NCBI GenBank assembly: GCA_007844125.1
Contig: CM017565.1
Span: 15,240,730 to 15,304,729 of the forward strand
Direction: 5' to 3'
DNA: 64,000 bases
Source of the DNA: Sinonovacula constricta
Taxonomy: Eukaryota > Mollusca > Bivalvia > Cardiida > Solecurtidae
Both the position numbers and the translations under genes were made by a program. The notes under the pieces are model-generated. The model was not told the origin of the DNA. It saw only the letters and a list, made by a program, of their open reading frames with translations, and ran no database searches. This document shows, one piece after another, positions 13,621 to 24,984 of this stretch (positions within the stretch are counted from its first letter, which is position 1; each line of letters opens with the position of its first letter).

Positions 13621-15240
13621 GATTGTCATATGAATGCAATGATATTACTCATTTGAAATTAACAATATCCTAGGTGTTTCTGCCCTAACAGGATGCGCGT
13701 TGGTAAGTTGGATCGATGGAATATGTACCTGGATGTTAACTTATTTAAGTGTTGGATATTCCCAGCAAATGAATTAACAAAAACTTCATTATCATTTACC
13801 ATGAAGTGTTTTGGCTAATGAACGTTGTAAGAAGACGTAACTGCCTTCAACGTATTGATAAGTGCACTGTAAAAAAGGGGCAACCTTTAAGCCTGCTTGT
13901 ACTGGAATCTACTTGAATCTAATGCAATTAAATAACTTGGCAAACCCCACTACATCACACCTTGACTGGCATGAAAATCTTTCCGTTTTGAAATGTTCTC
14001 AATCTACAGGTCAGTTTGCTATGCAGTTAACGTGAGAAAAATATTTTTCCGTAGGTTGATGGACACTTAACTTTATGGACAAAGAGTAAACAATTTAGCA
14101 ATGAATACCCTACCCCGTAACCATAGCAGCATTTAGTTTATTTTGAGGTTATGGGTTATTGAATTGTCAGAATCCATGTTCACTCTTACCGCTCTGTTTT
14201 CTGGTAGCCGTGGGGTATAAGGTTGGTAAAAGTTCGTTTCAATAAATAATCCCAGTAACCAGTTGTCCAATGAAAATACCCGTTTTATCTACTTTTCATC
14301 TACTTTTTAATTGAAGTTAAAAAATATTTGTAAGTGTCAAAATGGCTGCACTCACTCGCGACGCCTGTTGTTTACCAATAGTAACCATTTTATTTGTTGA
14401 ACGGAGCCAACCGAATGCTTCATACATATTTTTATGAGAACGAAGTTTTTTCCGGCCAAGTAATACACGGTATATGTTTGTAGTGAAACCGGTCTATTTA
14501 CCGTGGGTTCCAACGACGGAGCTTTTACAAAAAATGATATTTCTTTCTCATAAAGATCTTCGTTCTTTTTATGTTTAAAAGCATAGCTATCAACAACCTA
14601 TTATGTGCAATCTATAAAACCAATCAACCAAAGGATAATGACATGCACTAAAAGACCACTTTTCCTGTCATGTTTTGTTTTTAATAAATCAGACTTAAAT
14701 GTTGCAATCGAATCATTCATGTATGTTATTATTATACCTTGCACTTAACCAGGTGCATTGAGCAATTGCATGATTGACTGGAGAATGTTCGCCTAATTAA
14801 TGTTTATTAAAAAGTGTTACGGCACTGTTAACCGCAGCTGCGATAAAATGGATTTTCAGATGTATTGTGTAAGTGTAATGGTTGTGTAGTTCCTTTGCAT
14901 TACATTAGGCACACTGTAGTCTTTCTAAGGTTTACATTTGTTTCTCACACGTGCGTTACGCCTGATCTTTAGCTTGTCGTACATCCAATTATTTAAGATC
15001 ATGTTTTTTTTTCTACCCTTTAAATTATTCACTTCTTCTTTCGTCTTCCTTATAGCATGTCTTTTCCTGAAATATTCACTGTAATCTACCATTATTATCA
15101 GCTAACGACTCTATCACGTTTCATGATCTCTTTAATGTATTTCAACCGTTTAACCGACTTGTGTTGAGAGTCACGGAACCAGTCAATAGATTGTTATAGC
15201 AATTAATACGGAGACGTAGCTGAAAAATCTGCTGCCACTT

Positions 15241-15316
15241 TCAATGCTCAAGTTTTTCCAGCAGTCTCATAACATAACATATATTAAAATATATACCATA
15301 AAAACTTGAGCATTGA
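15241..15316. repeat. perfect 17-bp inverted repeat with 42-nt loop
   Basis: Arm TCAATGCTCAAGTTTTT at 15241-15257 is exactly complementary to 15300-15316. The 42-nt loop contains a near-palindromic AT run. It interrupts the alignment with the exon 1a flank just after the match at 1081/15228, so it looks like a small foldback insertion in the exon 1b flank. Confidence 0.85.
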
Positions 15317-16825
15317 TGTGTATTGATATCAAACAATAAAATACCACAGCAAAGTTATATGTGCACCTACAGTATACAGTATGTAACCATAATTTCAACC
15401 ATCGTTAAAATACCCAAGTAGTAGAATCGCTTCAATCAACAGATCTGAATCTATATAGGTAACAACAACGTTGATTATTTCATCTGCACTCATATATTTA
15501 TGTATAAGTACCAATGTAATCATCATATTAAACACAACCAAAACACTTCTTGCTCTATCGTTGCATACTGTCCACTTAAATCACTCAAAAAGCAATCAAT
15601 GAACACGTACTTGAGTCAAGTGATGTGACGTGACTTAGAGTTTTGACAGCATGACTGCTTAACATTTTTGGCAATTTATTTGTGTGTGTTTCCAATGCAA
15701 TCATTGTAGGATTTTGTGGAATACATATATTAAGCAATTGTTTTTAAAGTTAACAATTTTTGTAGTTTAGACACACATGTCCTGTTTGTAATAATTACTT
15801 AAACAAGTTGCACTTGATAATTGAAATCAACTGTACAGTCACAGAATGATGTAGTTCGAACAGTAAGTTTGTTGTTTGTATCCTTTGTAGTTCATCCTTT
15901 ACTATTTGATTATGTTTAAAAAGTGGTAATGTGCTGTAAATTAAACCTTATTCCGCTTAATCAAATGTATACAGTTGTTTATATTGTTTATATCGTCCAC
16001 AGAATGAGTTAATCATATCGACAAATATTTATGAAATCTTAATTCTCCTAGTTTATATTGGCTAGATAATGTCGGATATAGGCTGGAATGAAGCAATAAC
16101 AAACAAAAAAACAATAACCTTGCTAACTATCCTCTGTTGCCTGTGTTCAAATCTCACCCACAGGAAAAATAACTATATGGAGATATAGCAGCAAATAGTG
16201 AAAACGTCTGTCAGATTACTATCATTGTCAGGCCATCGTCGGAGCCCACGGCTACTGAACACGTTTCACCCCATTCACCCCGAAAGCTACATAGTACGAA
16301 CCATCCGATTGGGCTGAAATCTTCATCTGATTATGAAGCGACCAATGAAATATCATTACCAGAAACGGCGAAAAGTGAACTAAATATCCCACGGGCGTTG
16401 AATGGAGAGTAACGGAATGGATCGGTCGTGGGTGCCCCACGATGTTGTCAGGCGTACTTTCTGGACCTTCATTTTTTGGCTAGGGCTACATTGTACGTGT
16501 TAAGCAAGCCGATAATTATGTTTCACCTACAGCCTCGAGTTGTAAACATATTTTTATCATACGTCCTTGTTAAATGTACACATACATACGTCGGTTGTAA
16601 AAGCTCATTAGAGCTTATTCTACTGGTTGAAATCTTGCCGACTCAAAAATGTTATTTTATCTTATACCGCAACATGTTGGAAATGTCTTTCTTCATTATA
16701 TGTAAGATAAAAAGGCTTCGAGATCACTTGTAATGGCACAAAAAAAAAGATAAAAGCTAAATATGCCAGATCATAGCTTTAACTGTGAAAAGATTTAAAA
16801 ATATATAACATGTTAACTTGGGGAA

Positions 16826-17055
16826 ACTCTTCAGAAAGTGAGAGGTTAGGTTCTATAAAACCGATTTCAGCACCCCAGTCGGTCCCTGTTCTCGACTGAC
16901 CATTCCAAGGCGGTAATTGTTGGGTTTGACTCTTTATTAAATGAACCATGCCAGATTTGTTCCTTACATTTGGCTTGCATGTGAATACCTGTGCCTTTTC
17001 TGTGTTTGGTATATGTTACTATACTTATAGGACTATGTCATATATTCATATTCAT
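16826..17055 (+). repeat. F1 dispersed repeat
   Basis: Core and tail match the copy at 5930 in the same order (AGCACCCCAGTCGGTCC, CGACTGACCATTCCAAGGCG, GGCTTGCATGTGAATACC, GGACTATGTCATATATTC). It lies about 1 kb upstream of exon 1b and is absent at the matching position upstream of exon 1a, so it inserted after that duplication. Confidence 0.75.
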
Positions 17056-17350
17056 AGCTAATGAACTTGAGCTAAGAGGAAAACAAACGCATACATATAT
17101 ATTTTATTGAAATATTCATACCGAAATCTCTTTGATGTATTGCGAAGTACTTTTGTGTTAAAATACTATTCATATAATCACGCATCATTAAAAAATATTC
17201 CGGGTTTCAAATGGAGTTTTCATTATTTTTCTTACAAAAAATTTAGTTTCACATGTTGATTTCAAAATAGGTATTAGGTAAAGTGCTTTGCTCGAAAACG
17301 AAACACACTGTCGGAAAATGTACGTTGTTTAATTCATTCACATGTTTTAA

Positions 17351-17849
17351 AGGTGGTATCTGACAGTTTGGACCAAAATGTGTTTTCTCAAATAACCAAA
17401 TAAGTCACTGTTACCTGAAAAGGTCCCGCAAAATGCTGTTCATTGATGCCCTCTATCAGTGTGAACAGTGAAACATAATCCACCATTCCCCATTGCAAAC
17501 GGGTATTTCCTATCTAAGCCACGCTACAGAGATAGCTATTTCAACTAAGTAAGAAAACCACGTGACAACTCACTTTTGAGGTTTTATTATACCGTCATTA
17601 GGGAAGTCCGCTCTGACGTAGATTTCTATTTTTAGCAGAGATCAGTATCGTGATAATTTAGAGATTTGAAATGTACTTTAAGGGTGTTTTAACACTATTT
17701 GTACTGTCTAACAATATAAGTTGCATTTAAAACCACCTTTACTGATACTAAAGTATGAGTTTATGCAGAAATTATGCCCAAATTCCCCAAAGCAGTGGCA
17801 AGGTATTGTTACATGAATTTGATATAGGGAAAACTATCGGTTACCACCT
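17351..17849 (+). mobile_element. TTAA-flanked MITE (piggyBac-like), copy 1
   Basis: A 499-bp element between TTAA target duplications at 17347-17350 and 17850-17853. The ends are inverted: AGGTGGTATCTGACAGTTT at the left, and the complement of AAACTATCGGTTACCACCT at the right. TTAA duplications with short terminal inverted repeats are the hallmark of piggyBac-superfamily elements. It has no transposase, so it is non-autonomous. Related copies lie at 21569-22032 (same orientation) and 31164-31430 (opposite, partial). The right end is 207 bp upstream of the exon 1b start codon, inside the presumed 5' flank. Confidence 0.85.
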
Positions 17850-18060
17850 TTAAAGTAGCCAGGTGTGATTAATCTTTCCCATGTTTTTCATAATCCACAA
17901 TGCGGTTACAACCAATTGCGAAATCACAAGACAACTTTCCCCAACCACAAAGAAGTTGCATATATATTGGTTAGGAATAACGATGATATGACAAGGAATT
18001 AAAGTACGTTGACGATGTCTATAAAAGCCCTTTAACATAACTAATGATAAGATAACAACA

Positions 18061-18371
18061 ATGTGTACGTTAAGGGACTTTGAAATTGCCCTTGCAGAAG
18101 AGATTAAAGAGTCGCAACAACTTGCTGAACTGGTAGATTCTTTGGAGCGAGAGCTGGGCGCTACGAATATTCTAATGGAGACGATAGAAAGTGAGTTGAA
18201 GAAATACAAAATGATAGAAAAAACATCAATCTATTCGCCAATCGTGCATTCTCTGGAAATGTCGTTTAATGATACCGGTAGGCAAAAGGTTGTGTTCGTT
18301 TCCGATGAATCAGGAAGTAGTAAATTAATTCTAGACTTTACATCTTTAAAACGGAGCATAAAGACAGATCA
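18061..18371 (+). CDS. prkg1: cGMP-dependent protein kinase, alternative first coding exon 1b (diverged pseudosubstrate)
   Basis: Paralogue of exon 1a with exactly the same length (103 codons plus 2 nt), same MCTLRD start, same phase-2 GTAAGT donor, and about 60 of 104 residues identical without gaps. Zipper a-positions are Leu4, Leu11, Ser18, Val25, Leu32, Met39, Leu46, so the coiled coil is kept with one polar substitution. The pseudosubstrate is not kept: residues 74-81 read RQKVVFVS where exon 1a has RQKRMAIS, losing Arg77 and replacing Ala79 by Phe. The flanking TGRQK and ESGSSK segments are unchanged. Spliced to 22350 it gives TDH-SKELIK. A stop lies in frame upstream and no other ATG intervenes, so 18061 is the start. 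An intact frame, splice donor and zipper argue that it is expressed; weaker autoinhibition is my inference. The promoter is not identified. Confidence 0.88.
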
Positions 18372-18585
18372 GTAAGTGACTTAAAAATTAAATTTGTTTA
18401 GATAAAAATACATTTTACTGCATTAGGAATATATACCTAATGCAGAAACTCCCAATGATATAGTAATTGAATCAAATATGTAAATTTTATATTACCGAGA
18501 TGAACTCACTTTATTTTTGTAAGCGTCACATCCTTGTGCTCTTTCCTATAAGCATCATTTCTCAACATAATACAATAATTAAAAC

Positions 18586-18757
18586 ATATGACAAAGTCTG
18601 TTAGTATTGCATTATATATTAAAATTTGAAAATGCCCAGGACAAAGGTATTCACATATCAGTCATCTGTTAAAGTAACAACAAAACTGTGACGAATTATA
18701 AAAGAAAACAGAGCAAATCCAAAAGGTGCCGCATTGGAACGGTCAGTCGGCAAATCG
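18586..18757 (-). repeat. F1 dispersed repeat cut by a microsatellite
   Basis: Antisense F1 copy: the tail begins CATATGACAAAGTCTG and the core runs to GGAACGGTCAGTCGGCAAAT, where the (ACAG)n tract starts. It lies about 215 bp after the exon 1b donor, in the opposite orientation to the F1 copy after exon 1a, so the two are independent insertions. Confidence 0.65.
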
Positions 18758-18758
18758 T

Positions 18759-18844
<86 letters not shown>

Positions 18845-18990
18845 GGATAGACAGACAGACAGACACAGGCACACAAACAGAGACTGACAGAAATAGAGAC
18901 AGAGAGACAGCGACACAGAGAGACACAGAGAGACACACACTCAAAGAGACTGAGACAGTGAGACAGAGAGACAGAGAGGCAGAGATAGAT
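18756..18990 (+). repeat. (ACAG)n microsatellite with degenerate purine-rich tail
   Basis: About 100 bp of near-perfect ACAG units to around 18863, then more than 100 bp of imperfect ACAGAG/CACAG/GAGAC units. The tract opens long spurious frames on both strands (Arg-Gln-Thr-Asp or Cys-Leu-Ser-Val repeats). Confidence 0.95.
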
Positions 18991-20293
18991 GGAGACAAAG
19001 ACATGTTTACTGGACTTAAATTTGCACAGACATGCTATCTTTTAATCTAAAGTTGATGTGTTTAATTGTCTCAAATTTGTGGAGACACGCGAAAAACCGA
19101 TATGGTTTCAACTGAAGATGCAGCTTTAAAAAATGAAATAAAAAGGCCTCGCATTCTACAATTTTCTTCATAGAAATCAAATTATCATTTCATTTTCAAT
19201 TAAGATAACACATTTCTTTGCCAAAATCATTTTACAGATATCATGCTTGATTTAATAGCATGTTTATGGATAGTTTGCGTTTTCTTTTGCGTTACTGGTA
19301 ATTTGACTGGGCTATCGTGTCTATTCATCATAACAACACCATTTTAAGTCCAACGATGCATAATAAGCGATATATCAATCACTCAACCCAGTTTAGGTTT
19401 ATACGGTTCGCCTCTCTGTTTGTAATTTAATTTTAAAACCAAGTCTCTAAAATGATGTCAAAGAAATCTGAACATTAATGATTTTTAATAATGTACAGTC
19501 CACACTGGACACGTTTATTACAAGTATAGAAGTCTCATAGAGTTGTATTGTAAAGTTGGCGTATATACTGATATGCAGTTAACATAAAGATAGCACCACT
19601 TTCACTCATACATATACAAACTGCAGAAAAGGGAAATGAATTATCGGGAAGCTGTTTGTCCTTGAGAGTATATTTACATTTTTATAACCATTATTAGCAT
19701 ATATATCTTATACTTCTATCTGAAATGTCATGTAAACTGTTGACAAGGCAAAAAGTATTCAGAATTTGAACCCGAAACTTCAAACAAAATGTTTGGTGTT
19801 ATGTCACTTAGCTAATCCTCTGTTTTTGTAGCCGCTGTCTTTTAAATGTGTGTTGTAAATAGGAAATCAAACACATTAAAATTCTTAAATATCATTAAAT
19901 TATATTCTGCTAGTTGAATCATTACTTATTATTGTTACAGATTTATGTATGCTTTTTCACGTAGTATTTTTTGGTCATCTCTTTGAGGCATGTGCTACAA
20001 ACATTGTTTATTGCTACATGTTACAGTGTCAATTTTGCTGCAAGTTCAACACTTTTTGTGACTATAATCAGTTTAAAATTAACATGATGAAATTCCATAC
20101 CTTTTATCACTTTCCCTGTAGTGAACCACGGATACGTGTCTTATTCTCGATGAAACATCAGTAATGACACAGTTCTTGTAATTATAGGTAATATTATGAT
20201 TTTACTAAAAAAATAGAGGATCTGATACGAGTGTTCATTAGATACTGAAAAAATTAAACAAGTTTGATGAAATGATACGAAACGAGGCTTGTT
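18991..20293. other. intronic sequence, nothing recognised
   Basis: AT-rich intron between exon 1b and exon 2. No exon or known repeat is visible. Confidence 0.4.
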
Positions 20294-20563
20294 AAAGGCA
20301 CTGTTACCTCATGCGAGAGCTTGACTTTTCGGTCATCAGGTATTTTAATGGTATTTATGAGCAAGGTTCGAGAACAAAGAGTGTCTCACTTTGTGATTAA
20401 GATCCGTTTGTCGAATAACTCAATGTCAAGGTAACAAGGTTGTATATAATTACCATGGCACACATTTATAGCTTTGAAGCAATAAGCACTGTAACTTTAC
20501 ACAGAGGTAGAAATATAAGCGCTTCAAACCAGCCTCGCTGCTGGGTTAACTCTGTAGCGATGT
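20294..20563 (+). repeat. dispersed repeat R, copy 1
   Basis: About 270 bp that match 24985-25255 closely: CTGTTACCTCATGCGAGAGC, AACAAAGAGTGTCTCACTTT, ATTACCATGGCACA and ATATAAGCGCTTCAAACCAG occur in the same order. The copies share ends: both begin at AAGGCACTG/AAGGGCTCTG and diverge after TAGCGATGT. The class is unknown. Confidence 0.75.
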
Positions 20564-21568
20564 TAACACAATACTATGTATTCAATATAACGTATTTGAA
20601 ACCATTTTTAACAGAAAAACAATAATAATAATAATAGTTAAAAATAAGGTTAGAAATTTGATAAGATCATATAACTGTTATAATTTTCTTCAAGTGTAGA
20701 AAGGGAATTTCGACACTTCGCCTTTTCTACATCTTAAATTTTACATTTGGAATGAACTACAAGCTAATTGACAAATATTCTACGCCATTAATTTATAGCA
20801 ACCAACAACTGTTTATTGCATAGCAAATGGTCTTACAACCTAATTTTATAAACAGTCGCATTTTTATGCGTTTATTATATATCTACTTGTGTCAATGTAT
20901 GATTATTCCTGTTCATTATGAATTGTTATCAAAGAGATGAAAAAAAACAACAACTACAACACGATAACTCAGTAAAATAACAATATATAAGACAATCAGT
21001 TTGAGGCATTCTTCTAAGATGACTAGACCCTCTCGTGATCGTGATCGTGTTTCTGCTTTGAAACACGAACTGATCCAATTTTCTAAGACTACTCGCCTTT
21101 GTTCATATTAATACCTGTTCTAGGACATCTTCTTTGATGTCCAGGGACCGTGAATAATAACATGTAACGATCGAAGAAATCCGGAACAATATCCCTTTGA
21201 CCATCGAAAAGGATCTGAGCAACACAAGCCCTAAACAATATTAGTAACAATCGATTCGAACACCATTGATGTTGCTGCATCAATAATTAAATACAAGTGG
21301 TCCATTGAAGAAATACTGGCGTGTTGTCATCCAAAAATAACGGTGTTTGGAATTATTTTCTAAACATGACCGGCGTATCAGATTTTTTCCCCTTCGCTGT
21401 TGTATTTGGAAAGGTTTCTGCTTTACTTTATTAAATGCGTTAATACCATACCTTTAAAGTTGTATGGATCCGTAACTTTAAACAATCACCTCATTCGGTG
21501 CTGACAGGAAGGTGTGTTTTCGAAGATATTTTCACTACACTCTAGAACTAATGGGTTTAATATTTTAA
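20564..21568. other. intronic sequence, nothing recognised
   Basis: AT-rich; it has an ATA/AAT run near 20620 and a short GTGATC repeat near 21033. No gene seen. Confidence 0.4.
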
Positions 21569-22032
21569 AGGTGGTCTCAGCAGTTTGGACCATTTTTTTT
21601 CTCTCTCGTGCAATCAAATAAGCTATGGTTACCTGGCGAAAAAAATCGCGAAATGTTGTTTATTAATGTCCTACATCCATGTAAAAAGTATAGCATAGCA
21701 TCCCCTTTTGTCTTTACAAACATGTATTTTCAGTCCGAGCCACACTGCACAGTAACCAATTAAACTAATTAAACCACGTGACCACTGTTTCTTTATATTC
21801 CGTTACATGAACATCCGGATAATCAGCTCTGACGTCGATGTCTATTTTTAGCTGAACTCCCCATCGTGCTTGTATCGATGTATACATGTGCTAACAATTC
21901 ATGTGATGTTCAAAATCGAGTTTTTTTTAGAATAAAGTATGAGTATATGCAGACATTAAGGCTGAAGTCCCCAAAACAGCGGTAAGATATTGTAACATGC
22001 ATTTGACATTGGCAAACTGTCGGATTCTGTCT
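21569..22032 (+). mobile_element. TTAA-flanked MITE (piggyBac-like), copy 2
   Basis: A 464-bp relative of 17351-17849 with TTAA at 21565-21568 and 22033-22036. The left end AGGTGGTCTCAGCAGTTTGG and internal blocks (TTTGGACC, CCACGTGAC, GCTCTGACGTCGATGTCTAT, AAAGTATGAGTATATGCAGA) follow the order of copy 1. The right end is more worn (AAACTGTCGGATTCTGTCT). It ends about 317 bp before exon 2. Confidence 0.8.
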
Positions 22033-22349
22033 TTAACCAATATCCTGTCTTTTGTACTAGAAGTATTTTTCAGTTCCCAGAATAATTGGAAGATGAGTTT
22101 TAATTCGAAGCAAAGATACGCTCAAGGATGCATTCAGATGCGGCATGCTTTCATCTCGTTGTATTATGTAATCGTTTAATGTAACTGATTCATTAATAAT
22201 TTGAAATAAACATTTTATTGACGTTAATAAAGTTTTATCAGACTAATCAAAATTCGGTATTTTCGTCAGATAACTTTATTGATTAGTTTGAGTTATTTAA
22301 ACTAAATCAAGTTTGAACGAAAATAAACCTCCACTTATTCTACTTTCAG

Positions 22350-22516
22350 TTCCAAAGAGCTTATCAAACGAGCCATTTACGACAACGACTTCATGAAGAA
22401 CCTGGAGGTGTCCCAGATACAGGACATTGTAGAATGCATGTACCCGGTGGAGTACCCCAGCGGCAGCGTCATCATCCGAGAGGGTGACGTGGGATCTCTT
22501 GTCTATGTCATGGAAG
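22350..22516 (+). CDS. prkg1: cGMP-dependent protein kinase, shared exon 2 (start of cGMP-binding domain A)
   Basis: Acceptor TTCTACTTTCAG ends at 22349; the exon is 167 nt, entered in phase 2 and left in phase 1 at a GTAAGG donor. It encodes [17 protein letters not shown], then [16 protein letters not shown], then [19 protein letters not shown]. This is the conserved linker and first beta strands of the amino-terminal cyclic-nucleotide-binding domain of PRKG1-type kinases. GC content is clearly above the surrounding intron. Both first exons must join here, because this exon completes codon 104 for each. Reading on past the donor quickly meets non-conserved sequence and a stop. A solo LTR starts 35 bp after the exon ends. 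Confidence 0.95.
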
Positions 22517-22551
22517 GTAAGGGGGTGTTTGATGCAGTAACAATTGTAGTG

Positions 22552-23345
22552 TGTTACGACCGGTGTCGCTATATAAGTTTATTTATAAAATGGCACGTTT
22601 ACTAAACGACAGAAAGAACAAGCCAGCAACAAACTAGTACAATAATGTTTTATTTTAATAAACAATTAAATCTATGGCGTAATCAAACAATAACAAATAA
22701 ATGAGACAAAATTTTAGAAAGCAAAATAAATGTTAGCTTACAGTTTGTCCCTTTATGAGGTGTCCCTTTAACAGTCCAATTAATAATTCAATGTCGAATA
22801 ATCCTGAAGAGTTTTCGGTAGAATGTCCTCGTAGATAAACACAGTTGAAATAATCCAAAGGTAGACCAATACACGAATGTAAATGATATAATTCCAAATT
22901 CAACACTTTAATATTTATATCACTGTAGAATATAGTAAGTCCAGTAAGTTCCAACACAAAATATCTAATATAGAAGCTGTAAGGATTTCCAAACTATATG
23001 TCCAAACTCTAAAGCTAACTGTATCCAAACTTCCTTAAAATCGGCAAACACGCCCTTATATATACCCAAAGAATTTCTAGAACATTCACGAAACCCAGGA
23101 CATTCTCAAAACCCAGTCATTCTCAAAACCCAGTTAAAAATAAACCAATGAACTTTCTAACATGATCCCTTTTCTTTCTAGCAGTTACGCGAAAGCTACG
23201 TCATCAAAACCACAACGGTAAACAAGCCTTAACCTGACTAGCGTAACCTTAAACGCTGGTGTACTACTGTACATAACAAGTGTTAGTCATTTCTGTACCA
23301 GAAACTGTAAATTGTACCCCGTAAATTCTCACGGTAGAAGGGACA
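22552..23345 (-). mobile_element. solo LTR of an LTR retrotransposon
   Basis: A 794-bp segment that on the - strand starts TGTCCCTTCTACCGTGAG and ends CCGGTCGTAACA, i.e. TG...CA termini. On the same strand it has a TATATATAAG promoter box (around 23053-23067) and AATAAA signals (for example 22648-22653) in the order expected for U3-R-U5. No gag or pol is next to it, so it is a solo LTR. I see no clear target duplication (flanks TAGTG and ATGTA), so the insertion is old or recombinant. Three imperfect copies of a CATTCTCAAAACCCAG unit lie at 23092-23133. It starts 35 bp inside the intron after exon 2, antisense to the gene. Confidence 0.7.
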
Positions 23346-24984
23346 ATGTAAAAAAAATGACACTTTATCTCTCACTACGTCATAAAAGGTAGTAATATGT
23401 GTGGTAGGGGCAAATGATATTTATACACATCTATTCAGTACATGTAAGCTTTAAAATGTACGTACCAAGACAGTGCCCTTGTGACAGCTGGCATTCGGTT
23501 CTTTTAACATCATGGACTGTTTAGCATGGCAACTTTGAACCTGCACTTATTAGTTTTCGAGCAGTTTGTCGTCAAACATAGGAGATTTTACGGTTGTACA
23601 TCAACAAACGCAAGGAAACGTTTGACTGATAAAGGTTCTTTGACCAGTTTGTAAACTCTTTACCGTTCACAAAATCGATCGAATCTGCCTGCGTGTCAGT
23701 TTAAAGTTGCTATATAATAACATGCCTTGCAGAATTGCTCCTAATGACGCTCCTTTCTATGGCCATCATTCATGTTTGAATTTCAATCAAACGCACTGTA
23801 TTTATAAGAACAAGTGTCTTCGTGCAAAATCATAAAACATCATTTCTTCTTTCGCCACAAACATATCTGGGCGTCGCTATAATGGCCAAACTTGTGGCGT
23901 AGCTATGTATTGAAATATGATATAAACATTGAGGCTTTAAAACGCCCTGCTTCAGTGGCACCCTTCCTACATGTAAATCCCCATTTGATTCGAAACTAGA
24001 GCATTATATAAACTTCTATCATCATATAATTCATACCGTGTTTCTGAAGTAATTATTGTAACAAATAAATGTAACTTATATCGTGATCATTATTATCTAC
24101 AACTTTGTAGGCACAACTCTCTCTTTGTCTTAGTCCAATATCATAAAACATAATTCTGGCGTAATATTCATGGACCCCTCCATACTAAAAACAACCCCAC
24201 CCCCTTCAATGCTTAAAAATGATATGGGCTAAGAGGACGCCTTCCAACCACAATTTCGTTTGACAAATTGGAAGATGTCATCCTAGACCTCATACCGTTA
24301 AGACACCAACAACATTAAACTAAATACCCCAAATTGGGCGTAAAACAGGGGTCCAATGCCGTACACCCATAAGGTGAATCTAGGATAAATGTAAGGCTGT
24401 GAAATTCATAAACTTACATAATTATTCACCTTATATTGGGACCAAAAATACGAAACTATCCATTTTTTCAAGCTCCATGGCTGTGTAAATAGTTACCCAT
24501 AATTGTATACCTGATAAGAGCCCCCTTTTTGGCACATTGGTCAAAACTCTTTAAGTCATGCTTGGGCAACATGACTGGGCCACGATAAAGTACGAATGTA
24601 TTTGTTGACCTTTAAATAAACCAATTGTCAGTCAGTCGGAGTGTTCATCAAGGGTTAAGTCTAGTCAAAATAGACAACGCCGTGTGCATACACTTTAAGC
24701 CAAGCCACGAATCGCTTGTAAAAGGTCGTTTTCGGCAACTTAACTGCCTCGTGATCAAAACACATAAGGTTCCAGAAAAAAAAAGTAAAGATAACGTAAT
24801 TCTTCGGCGACTTTGTTTAAAAAGAAGCGTCTGCTTAAATGAAATTCCATTGTTTATTCTCTTTGTACAGAATCACACATTTTGATAAAGCGGATTCTGC
24901 CGCACGGTAATGATGGCGCCAGCCGATTATTGTCGATAAAACCTCCGGGAATTGAAACAAATTGTTGAATTTCTTTAATTTGTT
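23346..24984. other. intronic sequence, mostly unrecognised
   Basis: No exon seen. A ~75-bp segment at 24033-24110 (ACCGTGTTTCTGAAGTAATT onward) recurs at 26503-26575, marking another short dispersed repeat. Confidence 0.4.

Larger units (their letters stand above)
14740..18060 (+). repeat. duplicated 5' flank of exon 1b (paralogue of about 430-2242)
   Basis: Diverged but colinear with the region upstream of exon 1a. Anchors in order: CCGCAGCTGCGATAAAATG near 14835 versus CCGCAGTTGCGATAAATG near 535; the CTTAT/CTTAA-TAGCAT box; CAGCTAA at 15099 versus 943; GTTATAGC near 15190 versus 1040; TCTGCTGCC at 15228 versus TCTGTTGCC at 1081; finally the exons themselves (18061 versus 2243). The offset grows from about 14150 to 15818. 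Part of the growth comes from later insertions in this copy: the palindrome at 15241, the F1 repeat at 16826 and the MITE at 17351. So the alternative first exon was copied with its upstream region, presumably including a promoter. Confidence 0.7.

Noticed and set aside
18658..19050. Long Cys-Leu-Ser-Val or Arg-Gln-Thr-Asp repeat frames on both strands
   Set aside because: Produced by the (ACAG)n tract, whose unit leaves frames open on both strands.
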